A stretch of 64,000 nucleotides of DNA, from positions 40,161,874 to 40,225,873 of the forward strand of contig JAIOJX010000003.1 of NCBI GenBank assembly GCA_022376925.1, given 5' to 3'. Below the pieces are notes generated by a model, which searched no databases, had not been told where the DNA came from, and was given only the letters and a program-made list of their open reading frames with translations. The DNA comes from Tragulus kanchil (Eukaryota > Chordata > Mammalia > Artiodactyla > Tragulidae). The translations under genes and the position numbers were made by a program. Below, in pieces: positions 59,452 through 64,000 of this stretch; position 1 is the stretch's first letter, and every line of letters begins with the position of its first letter.

Positions 59452-59956
59452 AATCAAAGCACAAGTCAAAAATGAAAGAGTAAGCCTTTCATCACTTACT
59501 ATGAATGTTATAAGTAGAAGTTTAATACCTGAAGAAACATTGTCCCATTTTCCCACATGGGATAACACCTTGGTCCAGGCTCAGATGTAACAACATAAAT
59601 GTGAAGTTCATCGCCATGAACAAGCCTCCAAAAGTTTTATGGACTCTGGAATCATGGGGATAGCTTAAAGGAAAAAGCAGAAGTGGGAAAAGGAGTGTGT
59701 AATGAGTCAGAGTGGGAAAAATTATATTCAGGGTTCCTCTTTCCTCGTCCCGTAAGAAGACCTAGCATAGGCACCTGAAGAAGACTGTGTGACTCAAGGT
59801 GTCAGATAAAGAAATCTCAGAATGAATGCACTTGGGCTGGGAATAAAAATGCATGAGAGAGCATGACTGGCCAGAAAGATCTGAGCTCTTAACTGCAACT
59901 CCCTTCTGATACTGTAATGCACTGGCCATGCACCAGTCTGGTGTAGGGAGAGCAGT
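59452..59956. other. No recognisable feature
   Basis: Unique-looking DNA, repeated at 60552-61056. Confidence 0.35.
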
Positions 59957-60336
59957 GACAAAATTTTTTTTCTGATTAGTATATTTATGGTCTTTGCATA
60001 TTTTTGTGAAGTAACAGCACAATGACTTTATGACTTGGTAAGCATATGACAGATATCACTATGAATGAATTTTCTACCATAGAAGCTTGCCAAATATAAC
60101 AATTATGAAAGTTAGAAGTTAGGAGAAATTGAGTGGAGTTTGAGAAGTAAATGGGAATTTTGTTGCTGAGGTTGTTCTTCTGACACAGGTCTGTAAGTTT
60201 GCTTCATGAATATTCAGTGGGGACTGCAGCTTCTAGTTTTATTTCAACTCTGGGTGGACTTTTTCTATCACAAGATTGGCTAAGCTGGAAGAGAAAAGAA
60301 TAAACTTAGCTGTCAAATATCTGAGTAGCCAATCAA

Positions 60337-60551
60337 GTGCTTGCTTGCTCAGTTGTGTCCAAATCTTTATGACCCCACGATCTGTAGCCCACAAGGTTCC
60401 TCTGTCCATGGAATTTTCCAAGCAGAAATACTGGAATGAGTTGGTACTTCCTATGCCTTGGGATCTTCTTGACCCAAGGAACGAACTCAGGTCTCTTGAG
60501 TCTTGCACATGGCAGGTGGATTCTTTACCACTAGCACCACCTGGAAAGCTC
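60337..60551 (-). mobile_element. Bov-tA/Bov-A2 SINE, duplicate copy
   Basis: The same element as 59237-59451. Confidence 0.92.
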
Positions 60552-61056
60552 AATCAAAGCACAAGTCAAAAATGAAAGAGTAAGCCTTTCATCACTTACT
60601 ATGAATGTTATAAGTAGAAGTTTAATACCTGAAGAAACATTGTCCCATTTTCCCACATGGGATAACACCTTGGTCCAGGCTCAGATGTAACAACATAAAT
60701 GTGAAGTTCATCGCCATGAACAAGCCTCCAAAAGTTTTATGGACTCTGGAATCATGGGGATAGCTTAAAGGAAAAAGCAGAAGTGGGAAAAGGAGTGTGT
60801 AATGAGTCAGAGTGGGAAAAATTATATTCAGGGTTCCTCTTTCCTCGTCCCGTAAGAAGACCTAGCATAGGCACCTGAAGAAGACTGTGTGACTCAAGGT
60901 GTCAGATAAAGAAATCTCAGAATGAATGCACTTGGGCTGGGAATAAAAATGCATGAGAGAGCATGACTGGCCAGAAAGATCTGAGCTCTTAACTGCAACT
61001 CCCTTCTGATACTGTAATGCACTGGCCATGCACCAGTCTGGTGTAGGGAGAGCAGT

Positions 61057-61378
61057 TTTCCCACTGAGACTTGCCAAGTTAGGCCATTGCCATCATCTAG
61101 GTTCCAGCCTGGAAAATCTCACATAGGCTTTTAGCCAGGATCCAGACTCCTTACCCATTACTTTCCATCTGTGGCATAGAAAATAGATAAGGAATAACAG
61201 AAGCAATACTAGTAGGTAAGTTTCAAGAAGACCCAGAAAACCAAAGGAAAAGTCTTAAACATTGCAGTATAGCATCTGTACCTCAGTACCAGAGCCTCAA
61301 GAAAGATACATTCATAAAAAATATGGAAGTAGATTGTTTGTGTCAAATATCATACATATTTTAGCATATAACAGACAT
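61057..61378. other. No recognisable feature
   Basis: Unique non-coding DNA. Confidence 0.35.
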
Positions 61379-61560
61379 GCATGCATCCTTAGTCATGCCT
61401 GACTCTTTGAGAAGCCATGGACTGTAGCCTGCCAGGCTCCTCTGTCCATGGGATTTCCCACATAAGCATATTGAAGTGTATTGCCATTTTCTTCTCCAGG
61501 AGATTAAGCCCACATCTCCTGTGTTGGCAAGTGGATTCTCTGAGCAACCTGGGAAGCCCC
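61379..61560 (-). mobile_element. Bov-tA/Bov-A2 SINE with small deletions
   Basis: 'ccttagtcatgcctgactct', 'ctgtagcctgccaggctcct', 'attgccattttcttctccag' and 'aacctgggaagcccc'. About 20 bases are missing after 'ctccag'. Confidence 0.92.
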
Positions 61561-61739
61561 ATAGAACAGACCCGAAGTTCTAAAGGATGAAAGTCTCATA
61601 TGAATTCCTGCCTCCTTCCCACTCCATTCTACTCCATGAGATCCTAGTCTCTTGGGTTATCTCTAGTCCTAAAGTATCTGTTTGTTTCTATCTTCTCAGC
61701 AATAGGCGGCATGGATAGATGGACATAATGTAGTCTTAG

Positions 61740-61885
61740 AAAGAACATGGATTTTTGAAATTAGTGCTGCAACCTTGGACAAGTTGCTGAATCTCCATCT
61801 CAAGTTCCTTGCCTGTATGTTGAGGATAACAATACTGAACTAAGACTTACATCACAGTGGGGAGTAAAGGAGATAATCAATGTAC
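61740..61885 (+). mobile_element. MIR SINE remnant
   Basis: 'caaccttggacaagttgctg', 'ttgaggataacaatactgaa' and 'gtaaaggagataatcaatgt' match the forward MIR core and 3' part. Confidence 0.75.
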
Positions 61886-62027
61886 CTTCACATTATACTC
61901 AATTGTTTAATCATAGCTTTTGCTTCCCTTCCTTAGTTCTGAGAGTACCATGTGAGTTGTTATGTCAATTACTGAGTGTAAGTGATGAGAAAGATACAGG
62001 AGAAGAAGAGATAAAGGTATTTGTAAT
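61886..62027. other. No recognisable feature
   Basis: Short unique stretch before the last duplication. Confidence 0.3.
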
Positions 62028-62322
62028 CCAGGTTTTGAGCAGCATAAAGGTTGTGTTCCAAAATTCAGGTTATAAGGACTCTCTGGTGATCTTGAGATGA
62101 TGGTTAGAGACTGGATTAGCTGAAATTGCCTGATGATAGCACTAGTGACCTGACTAGATGCTCTAAACAAAGGATATAACAATATGTCTATTTGTAAACC
62201 AAAATGAAAATACACTAACCTACAAGATAAATCCAATGAAATCAAACAATATTTTTTCTATATTTACATTTGTATGCTTTTAAAAAAAGACAACATTAAA
62301 TGCAAAATTCTTCAGGAAAAAG

Positions 62323-62516
62323 GGAACTTCCCTGGTGACTTAGATAGAGAAGAATTTACCTGCAATGCAGGAGGATCTACCTTCTATCCCTGGGTTAGGA
62401 AGATCCTCTGAAAAAGTGAATGGCAACCCATTCCAATATTACTCTCATCTGTAGAATTCTATGGAAAGAGGAACATACTGGGCTACAGTCCATGGGGTCA
62501 CAAAAAGTCAGATACA
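62323..62516 (+). mobile_element. Bov-tA/Bov-A2 SINE, 3' end replaced
   Basis: 'aacttccctggtgacttaga', 'atggcaacccattccaatat' and 'ctacagtccatggggtcaca' are SINE. The usual ending breaks off at 'agtcagatac' and L1 3' sequence follows directly. Confidence 0.88.
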
Positions 62517-62600
62517 CTAATCTGGGAACATACATATCTGTAAACAACAAAACTCTGTAAAAGTTAAAAGTAAAATAAAAGTTTAAAAATAAAATAAAAT
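62516..62600 (+). mobile_element. L1 3' terminal fragment fused to SINE
   Basis: 'ctaatctgggaacatacata', 'aacaacaaaactctgtaaaa' and an A-rich tail match the last ~60 bases of the L1 ending at 27432 and, in reverse, 14385-14440. Confidence 0.78.
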
Positions 62601-62923
62601 GGAAACAAACAAACAAAAAGATACAACTGCGTGACTAAATACCTTAGATAAAAAATGGCTTTGCTTTGATGATATACGGGCATTTGCTTAGCCTTTTTAA
62701 TTGGAAATTTAACCAAGGAAAGGCCTAGATCCTTTCTGCTGACTTTTATTTTCCCACACTTCACTACAGCTGCTATGCTTAAAAGTTCACTGTGCAAAAC
62801 TTCAGTGAAATTCTGATTCCAGACAACCCCAAGCAATTGACTTCTTTCCACTTATCCCACTAAATGCAAATATTAATTCCTGAAAGAACTCTAGCAACCC
62901 TCTGAGGACTCTGAAAAGTAGAT

Positions 62924-63104
62924 GATAGCAGATACCCTCATATTCCAAACCAAGAAGCAAGAAAGGGAACTTGTGTATCGATATCACAGCAAAAGGTCCG
63001 ACTACAAAGAGGCATTATGGGTATGGGGGAGTCAAACTATTTTTTATCCTGATTGTAATGTAGTTCCATTAATCTATGTAAGTATTAAAGTAAAAAAAAA
63101 TTTT
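62924..63104. other. Unique stretch between the last two copies
   Basis: Nothing recognised. Confidence 0.3.
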
Positions 63105-63399
63105 CCAGGTTTTGGGCAGCATAAAGGTTGTGTTCCAAAATTCAGGTTATAAGGACTCTCTGGTGATCTTGAGATGATGGTTAGAGACTGGATTAGCTGA
63201 AATTGCCTGATGATAGCACTAGTGACCTGACTAGATGCTCTAAACAAAGGATATAACAATATGTCTATTTGTAAACCAAAATGAAAATACACTAACCTAC
63301 AAGATAAATCCAATGAAATCAAACAATATTTTTTCTATATTTACATTTGTATGCTTTTAAAAAAAGACAACATTAAATGCAAAATTCTTCAGGAAAAAG

Positions 63400-63677
63400 G
63401 GAACTTCCCTGGTGACTTAGATAGAGAAGAATTTACCTGCAATGCAGGAGGATCTACCTTCTATCCCTGGGTTAGGAAGATCCTCTGAAAAAGTGAATGG
63501 CAACCCATTCCAATATTACTCTCATCTGTAGAATTCTATGGAAAGAGGAACATACTGGGCTACAGTCCATGGGGTCACAAAAAGTCAGATACACTAATCT
63601 GGGAACATACATATCTGTAAACAACAAAACTCTGTAAAAGTTAAAAGTAAAATAAAAGTTTAAAAATAAAATAAAAT
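63400..63677 (+). mobile_element. SINE/L1 fusion, duplicate copy
   Basis: The same composite as 62323-62600, displaced by 1077 bases. Confidence 0.87.
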
Positions 63678-64000
63678 GGAAACAAACAAACAAAAAGATA
63701 CAACTGCGTGACTAAATACCTTAGATAAAAAATGGCTTTGCTTTGATGATATACGGGCATTTGCTTAGCCTTTTTAATTGGAAATTTAACCAAGGAAAGG
63801 CCTAGATCCTTTCTGCTGACTTTTATTTTCCCACACTTCACTACAGCTGCTATGCTTAAAAGTTCACTGTGCAAAACTTCAGTGAAATTCTGATTCCAGA
63901 CAACCCCAAGCAATTGACTTCTTTCCACTTATCCCACTAAATGCAAATATTAATTCCTGAAAGAACTCTAGCAACCCTCTGAGGACTCTGAAAAGTAGAT

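Larger units (their letters stand above)
58871..61056. repeat. Direct duplication 19 (offset 1100)
   Basis: 58871-59956 matches 59971-61056, with 14 unmatched bases between (T-rich). No other difference seen. Confidence 0.97.
62028..64000. repeat. Direct duplication 20 (offset 1077), runs off the end
   Basis: 62028-62923 matches 63105-64000 and the match is still running at the last base. One A/G difference lies next to the junction (62037 versus 63114). All other sequence looks identical. Confidence 0.96.

Noticed and set aside
1..64000. A regular repeat array such as CRISPR or a satellite
   Set aside because: The repeated blocks differ from pair to pair. Only the offset is similar, so there is no common repeat unit.

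Overview
The window is nuclear intergenic DNA from a ruminant, probably a pecoran such as a bovid or deer; I cannot tell the species. The diagnosis rests on dense tRNA-headed Bov-tA/Bov-A2 SINEs, CHR-type SINEs, BovB LINE 3' ends and a ruminant-type L1, over a background of old mammalian MIR, L2 and hAT-type repeats. I found no host protein-coding exon, no RNA gene, no CRISPR array and no bacterial feature. Every coding-like stretch belongs to a degenerate retrotransposon or is a chance frame through repeats.

The dominant feature is not a gene. The window holds 20 separate direct duplications, each offset by about 1.04-1.20 kb, affecting unrelated sequence (unique DNA, SINEs, L1, L2, MIR, an LTR-like element) from one end of the window to the other. 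Most pairs are nearly identical. Differences are mainly homopolymer-length changes and small indels or replacements close to the inner junction. Seven of the duplications are chained, so some stretches occur three times. Summing the offsets gives about 22 kb of redundant sequence, so the underlying locus is probably near 42 kb. In collapsed coordinates the junctions fall at steps near 0.8-1.0, 1.8-2.1, 3.1 and 4.4-4.9 kb. I read this as a long-read assembly or gap-filling artefact (false tandem duplications), not biology, but this needs raw reads to prove.

Layout: 1-6500 is mostly unique or old-repeat DNA with two SINEs and a TA/CA microsatellite. 6800-16100 has duplicated SINE-bearing blocks and an antisense L1 3' end. 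16100-20200 has SINE and BovB remnants. 18805-27430 is a near full-length but dead L1 (ORF1 and ORF2 remnants), interrupted by three false-looking duplications and a CHR-type SINE. 27700-36050 has duplicated SINE, LTR-like and L2 sequence. 36050-48100 is mostly unique DNA with scattered SINEs, MIR and a hAT-type element. 48100-51300 is a nested cluster of L1 pieces, CHR SINE, TA microsatellite, MIR and BovB. 51800-64000 is again chained duplications carrying SINEs. No genes act together here; the retroelements are inert remnants.
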